This document shows, one piece after another, positions 7,526-16,569 of a stretch of DNA of 31,539 nucleotides. Origin of the DNA: a virus; IMG/VR virus record IMGVR_UViG_3300029286_002900, positions 1-31,539 of that record; one strand, 5' to 3'. A model generated the notes under the pieces. It made no database searches. It had not been told where the DNA came from and worked only from the letters and a program-made list of their open reading frames with translations. Position 1 is the stretch's first letter. Every line of letters begins with the position of its first letter. The position numbers and the translations under genes are program-made.

Positions 7526-8878
7526 TTAAACTGAGTAACTGACTAAAACTTTATCGGTAATACCTCCTGCGTTCGAGGGTGCGGTAAGAAATTGTATGGT
7601 TGTGTTTCCGGCTGATGGTGTAGCTGCCAAAAACAGGTAATCCTCACCAGCTCCTGCGTTGCGCAACAAGCCGTTCAGATACACTTCCTCCGTGCCTGGG
7701 ATTACCGTTGCTGCAATCACAAAATCGGTATTCGATCCGTTAATATTTCCTGTAGGCGTTGCCCGATAGAATCGTTGTGATTGATTATTACTATTTAATC
7801 CAAGCAGGGTTTTAACGTCAGCAACCGATAATATCTCAGGCACACCTGCAGCTGCCGTTTTACGCCCGATAAATGATGCTGTTGCCATATCATTCATCTT
7901 AGCAAGCGTCACCGCTTTGTTTCGTATGATTATATCTCCATCAGTGGATGATGAAGCATCACCGTTTCCAGAACGACCATGGTCAGGATGGCTGTAATTA
8001 TTAGCCCCATCTGCAACGTTAAGCATTGCTCTTACCTGTGCTGCCGATAAATCCTCTGGATCACCGGATGCTGCTGTTGTGCGACCTTTAATGGTCTGAG
8101 TAGCCATATTGGCCAGTTTCGCATTGGTTACAGCATCGTTCCTGATAGTGATATCATTATCAGCCGAAGATGTTGCATCGCCTGTCCCGGAACGACCGTG
8201 ATCGGGATGCACATACTTATTATACAGCGTATCAAAGTATGTTTTTAAAAACGCTTTTAGTGCCGTCAAGGTTGTTTTAAACAGGGTAGTGCCAGTCACC
8301 ATCCCTATTGCATCCGTATCGGCCAACTGTGCATCGGTTTTGGCAGTTGTCCCTCCAATTGCAGCGCCAACATTCCCGGCATCGGTCACATCGGCCCCGG
8401 CTTCAATGCCTCCAAGTTTATCCACTTCATCCTGCGATACGTGGAGAAATTGATTGTCAGCTATTGCGTTGGCCGAACGATCAACCCCTGACATAGCATT
8501 ATGCGCGGTGAGGTTTACGCTCATTTTCAACCACCTCCCGGCTGTTGCATCATTGGAAATATGCGTAGGACGGATTACCGTATTGTCATTGCTGGCAGCT
8601 GTGCTTTGCAAATCGTATTGATACAATCCAAGCGACTCTACCAAAACCATTGTCTTATCCTGTATTTCCACTGCCGGGATGGCTTTCGCTCCTGCCAAAT
8701 CAGCCACCGCCGGGTGCAGGTCTTTCGACCCAAGCGTTACCGCATTGGTAAGCTGATTCATTGTTACCGCATCCTGAGGATCAATACCGTCAGCAAGGCC
8801 AACACCCCTTTTACTGTTGTGCTGTAAATTGTCGTCAATGTGCAACTGTTGACTCGACCTGATTTTTGTTAGTGCCAT
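7526..8878 (-). CDS. Tail fibre / baseplate protein with internal duplication
   Basis: The protein has 450 residues. Residues about 1-110 (MALTKIRSSQQLHIDDNL, then VTMNQLTNAV) look like a phage-attachment region. Residues 224-296 and 297 to about 365 are two copies of a 73-residue unit starting HPDHGRSG.GDA, with the common phrase AVT.AK...MAT. The C-terminal 80 residues (RATPTGNINGSNTDFVI, VYLNGLLRNAGAGEDYLF) form a beta-domain also seen, diverged, at the end of the upstream hub protein. It lies 9 bases before the large fibre gene and 12 after the hub, so it probably links baseplate and fibre. The start follows AATAGTAAGTTATG. Confidence 0.75.
   Translation of the reverse strand: MALTKIRSSQQLHIDDNLQHNSKRGVGLADGIDPQDAVTMNQLTNAVTLGSKDLHPAVADLAGAKAIPAVEIQDKTMVLVESLGLYQYDLQSTAASNDNTVIRPTHISNDATAGRWLKMSVNLTAHNAMSGVDRSANAIADNQFLHVSQDEVDKLGGIEAGADVTDAGNVGAAIGGTTAKTDAQLADTDAIGMVTGTTLFKTTLTALKAFLKTYFDTLYNKYVHPDHGRSGTGDATSSADNDITIRNDAVTNAKLANMATQTIKGRTTAASGDPEDLSAAQVRAMLNVADGANNYSHPDHGRSGNGDASSSTDGDIIIRNKAVTLAKMNDMATASFIGRKTAAAGVPEILSVADVKTLLGLNSNNQSQRFYRATPTGNINGSNTDFVIAATVIPGTEEVYLNGLLRNAGAGEDYLFLAATPSAGNTTIQFLTAPSNAGGITDKVLVSYSV
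7772..8209. repeat. 219-bp duplicated unit in the fibre/baseplate gene
   Basis: The HPDHGRSG codons start at 8209 and again at 7990, so the period is 219 bases or 73 residues. DNA similarity has drifted but the protein match is strong (for example DITIRNDAVTNAK against DIIIRNKAVTLAK). The lower boundary of the second copy is approximate. Confidence 0.7.
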
Positions 8879-8890
8879 AACTTACTATTT

Positions 8891-11800
8891 TTAAATTGTT
8901 TTATAAGTGCAAATGAACTTTTCATAGTATAAAGGAGCATAGTTCAAGAGTATCTTTCCGTTGCTCTCTGTATAATCTGCAGACGCGCCGATAAATTGTC
9001 TTACACCGTTTCTGGTTAACTGCGTTGTTCCTGGCTTGTAAGGCTTGGAGGTAGTGAATTCAGTGCGAACACCATCGTAATCCTCATTAAATCGGTAATC
9101 TGTGATTGTCTCACTCTCTTTTTTCAGTTCTATTTTACTGAACTGATACCTGATCACGTCAATCCCAAAATCAATTTTGTTTGTCCAGCTTCCGACCAGG
9201 CTAATTTTAAAGCAATCGAGGGTATCACGACTTGAATTGAAATTTGTCATCTGGATGGCAATCAACTGCCATTGATCATCCTCCGATTTGTACCCGTATT
9301 TGTTTGTCGAAGGGGAAACCACACAACTACCGGTTTTTGTTGCCCCGAGGTACGACTCAATAAGCAGCATCGAATTCACCTTCCAGGCTAATGTACTCTT
9401 GACAAATAATGACAGCACGCCATCTTTTACACCGACAGGAGTGTCAGTTGCAAAAGTCATCCGGGTATTAAGCGGGGTAAGTGTCGCGACCGGCTTGTTA
9501 TTCGTAAGAGAGTTATCATCAAAGGAGCGGATTGCCCTGACGCAATAACGGTTATTTTTGTCGCGGGTATAGGCTACACCGTTTGAAAAACTGATACATC
9601 TTGCTTTATTCCACCCTGCCTCAGTCGAACTCCAGTAAGTCTTTGTACCAAGGTTGCCAATCTTAAACCGGTGGAAATAAATTAAGGCAAGCTCCAATTC
9701 GGAGGGAAGATACCAGTCTGTGTAGTCAGTATCAACTATCAGATCGGCGCAGTATTTTGCAGCAAAATCCTTTGCTGCATCGTTGGCAAGCATCAGGTCG
9801 GTATTTGCCTGTCCTGAACCAATTGCGGCATTTGTTGCACCGGTCGTGTAGTTGCTTACCCCTGATAATTTGGAATAAAAAACATCTGCTGCCGTATCAT
9901 TCTCAGCAACTATTAGCCCTGATTTCCCGGAGGGACTAAGGTGGATAATGATTCCACCACCGTACTTTTCGCCGGGGAAATGAAGAGGCGAGGCTACAAC
10001 TGTATTAGGTACATTGATGCTCACTTTAATGCGCTTGTCTCCAATCCGGGGACTGTCAGCGGAGTTGAAGGCAACAGAAACGTAAGGGTCAACAGAGGCT
10101 GAGTTTACCCATTCTTCAATTACATTTTCATCATATATCCTGGCAATGTTCAAGTCTGAAGGTTCGGTGGATCCGGGACCAACTAGTACTGTCATCACCT
10201 CAAGTTGTACTGAATTGAGAATTGTGCTTGTCGGATTAACTGCCGGTATTCCTGTCGCCACGTTCAGATTTCCGAACATGTCAACATAGAAGGTGTCGAT
10301 CCTTGACAAATTTGGATCAGCAGCCGAAAGGGTAATTTCCTGCGCCTTGGAGGTGTAGGGAACCCCTAATATTTTATATTCAATCTCCGTCGCCTGGTAA
10401 GTCAGATCATGATCCCATACAATAGCACCGGAATTAATTTCAGACTTCGCATCAGGGAAAGCATTGAGGTATTTACTGAGCGCGTCATTGTTGGTTGGCA
10501 GTCCGGTAAGGTTGCTAAAATCGGAAGGTGAGTTAGCCCCCTTAATCAACGCAAGCAGCTCCAGTGTTGTCTGCCAGTTTAATTTTTGCGTCGACGCGAC
10601 CGCTGAAGCCGTATTCGTAAGGTCTGTTGAAAGTTTTTCAATTTTGCCGGTCGAAGGTTTTTCGCCAAATTCGATATCATACTTAAACGGCTCATTGATA
10701 GTTTGAACAAAACCCAGCACCCGAATTTCGCGATCGACGTTCAATATTGTTGATTGAATTCTTATAACCTGGGCAATTTCAAGTGCAATATGATTATTTT
10801 TGAAATAAAGTATATCACACTCCGAATTGAAGGAGTCCCTAATTTTTGAAACTTCTGCCAGATATTCAACTGCTTTCTCTGCGAGCTCCAGTTCCGCCCT
10901 GGTTACGTAGGCCTCCGGCATTTTAATGTTGATCAATACGTATTTGTCACCAACAGCCGCGCAAATATTTGCAGTTGGTAGTGTCATCCCATCATATTCG
11001 GTAGCAATTATGGTATAAGTCTTGGTCGCTGCATCGTACGTTTGAACTTCAAATTCGTAACCCGCCAGCTCGCCAGTATTAAATACAACCTTGGCTGTTT
11101 CGGCTGTAAGCGTGTCATTCACATCAAAATCAAGGTTGGCATCTGAAAATTTGAGTGCCCCTGATACAGCAGTAACAATGCCAGGATCATTGGAGCTACC
11201 CGCATTGAGTCTGGGATATACCTCTTCAAATATTTTATCACCTTCACGGACTCCGTAAAGAGATACATTTTGCAATAGATATTCCCCATCAGGCAGCATT
11301 AACCTGGTTGCACCGTTGCGATAGCCATAGGGTATATTTTTGTTTGCTCCGTAGGCAAAAAGGCAGGTAACCACTGGGTCAGTATCACGGTTAATCCGGC
11401 GAATCCATTTCAGGCCATTACCCATTCCGTAAGACAGCGCGATTACTTCTCCGTCAAAGCCTTTTTTACAAAGGCTGATCGTTTTGGTACTTGATATGAA
11501 ATATTCGGTTTCAAATTCGGTAGCCAACCGCTGAAGTACACCAAAACAGTTTTCTCCGGAAAAATCAAGCGTCTTGAGTTCAGTATCGATTACATTGCCT
11601 ACTGTCCAATCCTCGCCGTTCCTGTTAAGATTATCCACAATTAGCCGAACAAAGGTCAACGCTTTACCCGATAGTGAAAATTCAGTATTAAGTGGGATTG
11701 AAGTGTTATCAAAAAGCTTGTACCCTGTTTTTGGTAGCTCGTAATCGATTCCCTGAAATTCGCAATTATACTCTACCTCCCGGGAGGACACCTCCCTGAT

Positions 11801-11989
11801 GACAGGTTGTGTATTGAGGGTGAAGATTTGTCCTGTCCATAAAATGTGATCGCCAATACGAAGGTCTATTGCCGCTGTAAGTCTGAAATTCAGGCGAACA
11901 ATGTTATCCCCCATCAGCTTGCAGCTGTAGGCGCTGTCGTCTGAAGGATGGACCGTAGCAATAACCGTATTTAAGCGATAAATATTCAT
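8891..11989 (-). CDS. Baseplate hub / tail-tip protein with embedded DUF1566 domain
   Basis: The protein has 1032 residues. Residues 1 to about 450 resemble phage tail hub proteins (gp27/gp44 or tail-endopeptidase type): MNIYRLNTVIATVHPSDDSA, then GDHILWTGQIF, EYNCEFQGIDYEL and a long helical part. Residues about 672-820 contain a DUF1566-like domain (WYLPSELELA near 758, YWSSTEAGWNKARC near 785, RYCVRAIRSF near 818), a C-type-lectin-like fold. The C-terminal 60 residues (DGVRTEFTTSKPYKPGTT, QLTRNGVRQF) end with the beta-module shared with the next gene. It follows tape measure, a Dit-like protein and an 88-89-residue protein, the normal order for a siphovirus tail tip. The lectin-like insertion suggests surface contact. 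Confidence 0.75.
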   Translation of the reverse strand: MNIYRLNTVIATVHPSDDSAYSCKLMGDNIVRLNFRLTAAIDLRIGDHILWTGQIFTLNTQPVIREVSSREVEYNCEFQGIDYELPKTGYKLFDNTSIPLNTEFSLSGKALTFVRLIVDNLNRNGEDWTVGNVIDTELKTLDFSGENCFGVLQRLATEFETEYFISSTKTISLCKKGFDGEVIALSYGMGNGLKWIRRINRDTDPVVTCLFAYGANKNIPYGYRNGATRLMLPDGEYLLQNVSLYGVREGDKIFEEVYPRLNAGSSNDPGIVTAVSGALKFSDANLDFDVNDTLTAETAKVVFNTGELAGYEFEVQTYDAATKTYTIIATEYDGMTLPTANICAAVGDKYVLINIKMPEAYVTRAELELAEKAVEYLAEVSKIRDSFNSECDILYFKNNHIALEIAQVIRIQSTILNVDREIRVLGFVQTINEPFKYDIEFGEKPSTGKIEKLSTDLTNTASAVASTQKLNWQTTLELLALIKGANSPSDFSNLTGLPTNNDALSKYLNAFPDAKSEINSGAIVWDHDLTYQATEIEYKILGVPYTSKAQEITLSAADPNLSRIDTFYVDMFGNLNVATGIPAVNPTSTILNSVQLEVMTVLVGPGSTEPSDLNIARIYDENVIEEWVNSASVDPYVSVAFNSADSPRIGDKRIKVSINVPNTVVASPLHFPGEKYGGGIIIHLSPSGKSGLIVAENDTAADVFYSKLSGVSNYTTGATNAAIGSGQANTDLMLANDAAKDFAAKYCADLIVDTDYTDWYLPSELELALIYFHRFKIGNLGTKTYWSSTEAGWNKARCISFSNGVAYTRDKNNRYCVRAIRSFDDNSLTNNKPVATLTPLNTRMTFATDTPVGVKDGVLSLFVKSTLAWKVNSMLLIESYLGATKTGSCVVSPSTNKYGYKSEDDQWQLIAIQMTNFNSSRDTLDCFKISLVGSWTNKIDFGIDVIRYQFSKIELKKESETITDYRFNEDYDGVRTEFTTSKPYKPGTTQLTRNGVRQFIGASADYTESNGKILLNYAPLYYEKFICTYKTI

Positions 11990-11990
11990 T

Positions 11991-12260
11991 TTATAATAAA
12001 TCTAATTCATTGTGATTGCTGGTAATTTCAATATCGATACGCTTCAAATATTCCTCGAGAAGTTCCCCTACAGGAAAAATTTGCTTATCAATAATCGAGT
12101 CGTTGTTAAACGAGCTTGAGTCGTGTGTTCCAAATCCTGCAATACTGCTCGAGTTAAGTCTTTCATTACTCAAATACCAATTGATCCTATCTTTTTTAGC
12201 TTGTAACTGTTTAATTCGTCCAACAAGACTATTTGCTTTTGCTAATGTTTCAGTATCCAT
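11991..12260 (-). CDS. Small helical tail-region protein
   Basis: This 89-residue protein starts MDTETLAKANSLVGRIKQLQ. Both termini look helical and charged (residues 1-28 and 65-89), with a Ser/Asn-rich middle (HDSSSFNNDSIID). It has no recognised domain. Its stop lies one base before the ATG of the hub gene, and it sits 22 bases after the Dit-like gene, so it is probably a tail assembly or tip component. That is positional inference only. Confidence 0.65.
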   Translation of the reverse strand: MDTETLAKANSLVGRIKQLQAKKDRINWYLSNERLNSSSIAGFGTHDSSSFNNDSIIDKQIFPVGELLEEYLKRIDIEITSNHNELDLL

Positions 12261-12282
12261 TTAATTGATGTTTAAACTTTAT

Positions 12283-12708
12283 TTAAAAAGCAGGATTTGC
12301 TATCCCAAACTTGACGGTGAAACGTGCAACCACCTTATTGACTCCCTTTACTTTTGTGATCTGATCATACGCTGACACCTCCTTATAATAAACCGACAGT
12401 GTTTTTTCAAGCTCTTTCACGTATAGCGTTCTCTCACCAGCCGCCTTGAGTAAGGTGAAAAAGGCATTGTGTCTTACCCACCATTCGGTTTCATTCGAGG
12501 CAGAAAGGATAAAACTGATATCAGCGTCCTTGGCCTCAAATTTTGGAGCTGCAAGGTCTATCTCAAGACCATTCTGCTCGGGCCAGTTATTATTAAGCGA
12601 TGCTTTGCGCTTTGGCGGCTGCAACAATTCGTTATAACTTTCCTTGAGCATAAACGCGCCGTAGGTTGTCCAGATATCAATCGTATCAATCTTCACTTCT
12701 CCTGTCAT
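12283..12708 (-). CDS. Putative distal tail (Dit-like) protein
   Basis: The protein has 141 residues and begins MTGEVKIDTIDIWTTYGAFM. The mixed alpha/beta pattern and its place directly after the tape measure and before the hub fit distal-tail adaptor proteins. The phrase IDIWTTYGAFM is one I associate with Bacteroidota prophage tails. No enzymatic motif is visible. The gene starts 2 bases after the tape measure stop. Family assignment is weak. Tail-tip location is fairly safe. Confidence 0.55.
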   Translation of the reverse strand: MTGEVKIDTIDIWTTYGAFMLKESYNELLQPPKRKASLNNNWPEQNGLEIDLAAPKFEAKDADISFILSASNETEWWVRHNAFFTLLKAAGERTLYVKELEKTLSVYYKEVSAYDQITKVKGVNKVVARFTVKFGIANPAF

Positions 12709-12710
12709 AG

Positions 12711-15389
12711 CTATTTCACTTTTATACCGTCGTTTTCAAACCTACCCAACCGGCTGTCAATATTTCCCAAAGTTTTATTCATGGCGTCGGTATTGTCAGC
12801 TGTGCGAAGCTGATACTCCAGGCTCTTTTGCATCATGGTCATACTGGTTGTATTACTTTCAATGAGCCTGGCCATGTTAATCCGGATAGCCGAAATATTA
12901 CCACCAAGAGCTGAGGCTGTTTCTTCAGTAACACTCTTGATATTTGCGGTCATCCCCTTTGCCGAATTGTCGGAGCTAAACATTTCCGGGAAGGATGAGG
13001 TAAGTGCATCCCATTGGCTTTTTGCTGAGTCGGATGCTAACTGCATTGCTGTTTTTATGTCTGCAATTTCCTTTGGATTAAGGTTTCCGTCAGAAAACGC
13101 GTCAGCAATTTGTTGCTGAGCGTTTGTTAAAGTATCTCCCAGAATATTGGCTTTAAATGCTGACAATACAGCATCCCTTAGAATCTGATTGGTGTATTCC
13201 CCAAAGTCCTTAACAGAACCCTTACCATCCTGAAAAGCCTGGGCAATTGAATCCGCCAGTACATTTTGAGTCTGTCCCTGGGAATTAAAATCAAGGAGCT
13301 CCTGTTTGGCCTGTTTAATGAGTTCCTTCGTTGCCTCAATTTCCTTTTCAGCTTCAGAAATTTCATCCCTTAGCTTTCCCTTATTTGCGAATATTTGTGC
13401 CGCAAGATTCCACCATTGACTTTTGATTTTATCTAAATCGAATTGAGCTTCCGCCTTATTTTTTTCAACCGCAGCAAGCTTTTCCTGTAGGATGTCAATT
13501 TCTTTTTGCCGGGTGTTTGCCTCTCCTCCTTGCCGCGCCGCATCCTGGATTATTTTAGCTTGTTTTTCGAGCAGGGTGTTTACTTTTTCAATGCTTTTTG
13601 CACGGTCTGAAGCTCCGAAATCACCCCCTATTGTTTGAAAAATTGCCATAAGCGATATGGCCGAAGCTAATATAGCAGCAGGATCACCCTTCATTACCCC
13701 TTTAAAACTTCCGGCCAATTGGGATACATTGCCTAATATTTCTGACAACTCTTTGTTCGAGTCTTTAAAAATATCGGATAGTAAACCGGCAGCATCGGCA
13801 ACCCGGTAGAATTTTTCGGCTAATTCATCTGCCTTTTTCTTTTCTTCGTCGATTAATTTTTTAATGCGCTCATTTGTTGCCACTACACTTCTCTTCGAGG
13901 TGTCGACTAAGTCCTGTGGAGACCTTTTAGTTGGTTTTGAAGTTGTAACTAATTGACCAGTTTTGGAAGACATCGAAACGTTTAGCTTTCCGTCATATTC
14001 CTGCCCGTATTTTGCCTGGAGTAATGCCAGGTCAATAATTGCGTCTCTTAATTTTTTCTCAGCCTCAAGCGCAACTAATTTCCGGGCCAAACCTTTTAGT
14101 TCCTCCCCCTGGGCGCCCTTAAGTAACTCTTGAGTGGCTTTAATGCGGTTGTCTAATTCAGCATCCTCCTTCGCCTTTTGGGCAGCTGCTATTGTATCCT
14201 GCTCAATTTTATTTTCAAGCGACTCCAAAGACCTTTTTGTAAATGCATTACCTTGCTGTTTTTGAGCCTCCAGCTCTATTTTTTTGGATATCGATTCTGC
14301 GAGAGCATCCCGAATAGGGAAAATTATTTTACTAATATTAAATGCCTTTTCCCCTGCCAGTCGCCCATCTTCACCCATTGCCTTTATTTCTTTCTGGGCC
14401 TTGTCATAAATCTCTTTAGTTTTACCTGAGGGGGCCTGCAGACTATTTCGGAGCGCTTCTTTTATCGTTTTTTTAAGTTCATTATATCGCTCACCTTCCT
14501 CAATCATATCCTTAACAGAGCGATAATTACTTATAAAGGATTCAATCTCTGAAGCGGATGTTTTTCCACCTGTGTCAGTGCTTGCCTTATCTAATAATGC
14601 TTTAACTTTCTTAGTTTGAGTTTCAATTAAATTATCATATTTCTGTTTACTTAAGGAAATCATTGACTCATAACCCAGCTTTCTTTCAGAATTGTTATCC
14701 TTACCCTTATCGTATGTTTTTTCGCGTGCTTCAGCAATTTTTTTATCAAACGCGGCAGATAATACTTTATCCTGATTCGTCAGGTTATTAACCTCTTCCA
14801 TTGCATTTACAAAATCCACTGCTCCCTTTACAGCCGTAGACATTCCATCGTTAAAATTGCTCCAGTCTCCAGATGCAATAGTCTGAAAAAGATAGTGGGT
14901 TGCTGAGGTTACAGCAGTAATTGCCTGTTCGAAGGCATGAGCTGTTGCCTCTGTTGATTCAATGATTTTTTTGCCGATTTCCATTGCACCCGCTACAGAT
15001 GCCAATCCGATCGCCCATTTACCCAGCGAGGCAATAAGTCCCCCTTGCGACGCAACTTCTCCTGCATTGGCCGCCATTTGCTGCCGCTGCATCCCGATCA
15101 TTGTGGCCTGCTCTTCAGCCAGTGCCCTCTTTGCTCCGCGTAAGTCGCCCAATATCTCTGCCTTTTTCCCTGGGTCGGTAGCCTCTTTTGCTGCCTGGGT
15201 AAGATTTTTAATGTCGCCGGTAATCTCCCTGATCAGCTGGCGCTGCTGGGCAATTTGTTCTTTCAGATTATTGGTGCTTGCCTTAACGCCAGAGTCAAGA
15301 CCTTTAACAGCAGCCATGGCCTCTTCAATGCCTTTAGCTATTGTCTCGCGTAACAGTATCTCAATTTTAACCGGCTCAAGGTTTGACAT
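12711..15389 (-). CDS. Tail tape measure protein
   Basis: The protein has 892 residues. Long heptad-rich helices dominate (residues 40-110, 200-560, 600-720). A hydrophobic segment lies near residues 118-140 (LIASLGKWAIGLASVAGAME), typical of tape measures that insert in the host membrane. Length, coiled-coil content and place directly after the chaperone genes identify it. At roughly 1.5 angstrom per residue, a common rule, the tail would be about 130 nm. The start is set by AGGAG at 15396-15400, 6 bases upstream of the ATG, and by overlap with the end of the frameshifted chaperone reading frame. Confidence 0.9.
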   Translation of the reverse strand: MSNLEPVKIEILLRETIAKGIEEAMAAVKGLDSGVKASTNNLKEQIAQQRQLIREITGDIKNLTQAAKEATDPGKKAEILGDLRGAKRALAEEQATMIGMQRQQMAANAGEVASQGGLIASLGKWAIGLASVAGAMEIGKKIIESTEATAHAFEQAITAVTSATHYLFQTIASGDWSNFNDGMSTAVKGAVDFVNAMEEVNNLTNQDKVLSAAFDKKIAEAREKTYDKGKDNNSERKLGYESMISLSKQKYDNLIETQTKKVKALLDKASTDTGGKTSASEIESFISNYRSVKDMIEEGERYNELKKTIKEALRNSLQAPSGKTKEIYDKAQKEIKAMGEDGRLAGEKAFNISKIIFPIRDALAESISKKIELEAQKQQGNAFTKRSLESLENKIEQDTIAAAQKAKEDAELDNRIKATQELLKGAQGEELKGLARKLVALEAEKKLRDAIIDLALLQAKYGQEYDGKLNVSMSSKTGQLVTTSKPTKRSPQDLVDTSKRSVVATNERIKKLIDEEKKKADELAEKFYRVADAAGLLSDIFKDSNKELSEILGNVSQLAGSFKGVMKGDPAAILASAISLMAIFQTIGGDFGASDRAKSIEKVNTLLEKQAKIIQDAARQGGEANTRQKEIDILQEKLAAVEKNKAEAQFDLDKIKSQWWNLAAQIFANKGKLRDEISEAEKEIEATKELIKQAKQELLDFNSQGQTQNVLADSIAQAFQDGKGSVKDFGEYTNQILRDAVLSAFKANILGDTLTNAQQQIADAFSDGNLNPKEIADIKTAMQLASDSAKSQWDALTSSFPEMFSSDNSAKGMTANIKSVTEETASALGGNISAIRINMARLIESNTTSMTMMQKSLEYQLRTADNTDAMNKTLGNIDSRLGRFENDGIKVK

Positions 15390-16076
15390 TTTTGGCTCCT
15401 ATGTAATCGAGGAACTCCTCCTCGGTTGTTTTTTTCTTTATCTTCACGTATCGTGGTTGGTCAGCAAGCATCAGCTGGAGCGCCTGCCAACTCACCCCCC
15501 ACATTATCTTTTTCATGCTCCAGCCGTTTGTTGCCTGGATAATTTGTAGTAAAATTCCAAAGGGGCTATGGCTACCTACATAGTGGCCGCTTGACTCCCC
15601 TTTACCTGTGGACTCAGACTCCTGGTTACATTCATTGTTCCGATCAATCTGATAGTATTGGTAAAATCCTCGACTCTGCTCAGCGTGACAAGCCTGAAGG
15701 CGGACTCAACAAGGATGATTGGCGACGCTCTCCAGAGCAAATATCTCCCGAGCAATGGGGCAAACAGTCCGCTGAACCACCCGCGAAGGAAACCATAAGC
15801 TACAATTGTCGCCACTGTTTTTCCATGTGCCTGGATAAGCAATAAATCATCCTCCAGCGTATTTTTCGCAATCGTTTTTGAGTCGACTCCTATTGATAGC
15901 CAGGCCCTGCTTACCCTCACCATTGTTCCCCAGTAAGGGCGGCGGATTGTGAGCCTGATTTGTTTTTTACCAAATAATCGAAACAACCAGGGCGCGGTCA
16001 TCGGAATGCTCACGCCCTGGTCTAAGAGGATATTGGCTGCTTCGCGCTGAGCGTCCGTTGCGCTGATACTACCCAT
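15376..16076 (-). CDS. Tail assembly chaperone gpGT, predicted -1 frameshift product
   Basis: Translation of the upstream chaperone frame would switch at A-AAG-GGG (15603-15597) into the -1 frame, which stays open for 73 codons to a TGA at 15376-15378. The product is about 233 residues. The extension reads ESSGHYVGSHSPFGILLQ, later GWSMKKIMWGVSWQ and LMLADQPRYVKI. It has no other plausible start and fills the whole 187-base gap before the tape measure, overlapping its start by 14 bases. This matches the G/GT arrangement conserved in long-tailed phages, in which GT bridges the tape measure and tail tube subunits. The coordinates cover a joined CDS with one base read twice. Confidence 0.75.
15576..16076 (-). 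CDS. Tail assembly chaperone gpG-like (zero-frame product)
   Basis: The protein has 166 residues and starts MGSISATDAQREAANILLDQ. Its position between tail tube and tape measure, and an open -1 extension downstream, identify it as the short chaperone of the G/GT pair, by analogy with lambda. A hydrophobic helical middle (residues about 95-125) and the tail RVEDFTNTIRLIGTMNVTRS precede the slippery site at codons 158-160. Its ATG overlaps the tail tube stop by one base (TAATG). Sequence alone does not show homology to lambda G, so the assignment rests on arrangement. Confidence 0.7.
   Translation of the reverse strand: MGSISATDAQREAANILLDQGVSIPMTAPWLFRLFGKKQIRLTIRRPYWGTMVRVSRAWLSIGVDSKTIAKNTLEDDLLLIQAHGKTVATIVAYGFLRGWFSGLFAPLLGRYLLWRASPIILVESAFRLVTLSRVEDFTNTIRLIGTMNVTRSLSPQVKGSQAATM
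15597..15603 (-). promoter_or_regulatory. Slippery heptamer A AAG GGG for -1 ribosomal frameshifting
   Basis: The minus strand reads GTA AAG GGG AGT in the zero frame. The heptamer fits the X XXY YYZ rule. It lies 7 codons before the zero-frame stop. A short inverted repeat (CTATG...CATAG) about 15-35 bases downstream might act as a stimulatory stem. That part is weak. Confidence 0.7.
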
Positions 16077-16567
16077 TACACTTCACGAGCGATAGTATAG
16101 GGCATATCTGTATCAAGGTCGGGCAGTTCAATGGTAATCACCACAGCAATCTGCGAGATGGCAGTACGTGAAATATCCCAGTTAAAATTAGCTGCAAGGT
16201 GCGCCTTTGGAATGGTGATTTTCAAACCACTTTCAGAGATTAGCTCTGCTGAACCATGAATATCCGCCGATTCTCTTGCAGCTGTATAGGTTTTGTTTGG
16301 TGCAACTCCGGTGGCTGCGCCGCCAAACAATTTAACCAGGATATCAGCATCAATTTCCATCAGGGTTAATTCAATTTTGGTGAGTCCCGCCTTTTCCTTT
16401 AACGATAGTGCCGGAAAGTCGGGGTTCTGGGCAGCATAAAACTGCTGAAGACTTGGAGCTTCCGATGTGAATTTCGGAGTTCCTACCAGGATTTTACCAA
16501 GGCTTTCGAGGGCCAATCCTCCGACAGCCTTCCACTTAAACGATTTTAATCCGTATTCAATAGCCAT
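16076..16567 (-). CDS. Probable major tail tube protein
   Basis: The protein has 163 residues and starts MAIEYGLKSFKWKAVGGLAL. It is beta-rich with alternating hydrophobic strands near the C-terminus (AISQIAVVITIELPDLDTDM). Length, beta-content and position immediately upstream of the chaperones and tape measure match tail tube proteins. No tail sheath gene is found, so the tail is non-contractile. The next gene overlaps its stop by one base, implying coupled translation. Confidence 0.7.
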   Translation of the reverse strand: MAIEYGLKSFKWKAVGGLALESLGKILVGTPKFTSEAPSLQQFYAAQNPDFPALSLKEKAGLTKIELTLMEIDADILVKLFGGAATGVAPNKTYTAARESADIHGSAELISESGLKITIPKAHLAANFNWDISRTAISQIAVVITIELPDLDTDMPYTIAREV

Positions 16568-16569
16568 GA

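Noticed and set aside
9536-9640. A diversity-generating retroelement variable repeat
   Set aside because: No template repeat or reverse transcriptase is visible in the window, and the domain is internal, not C-terminal. Kept only as a DUF1566 domain.
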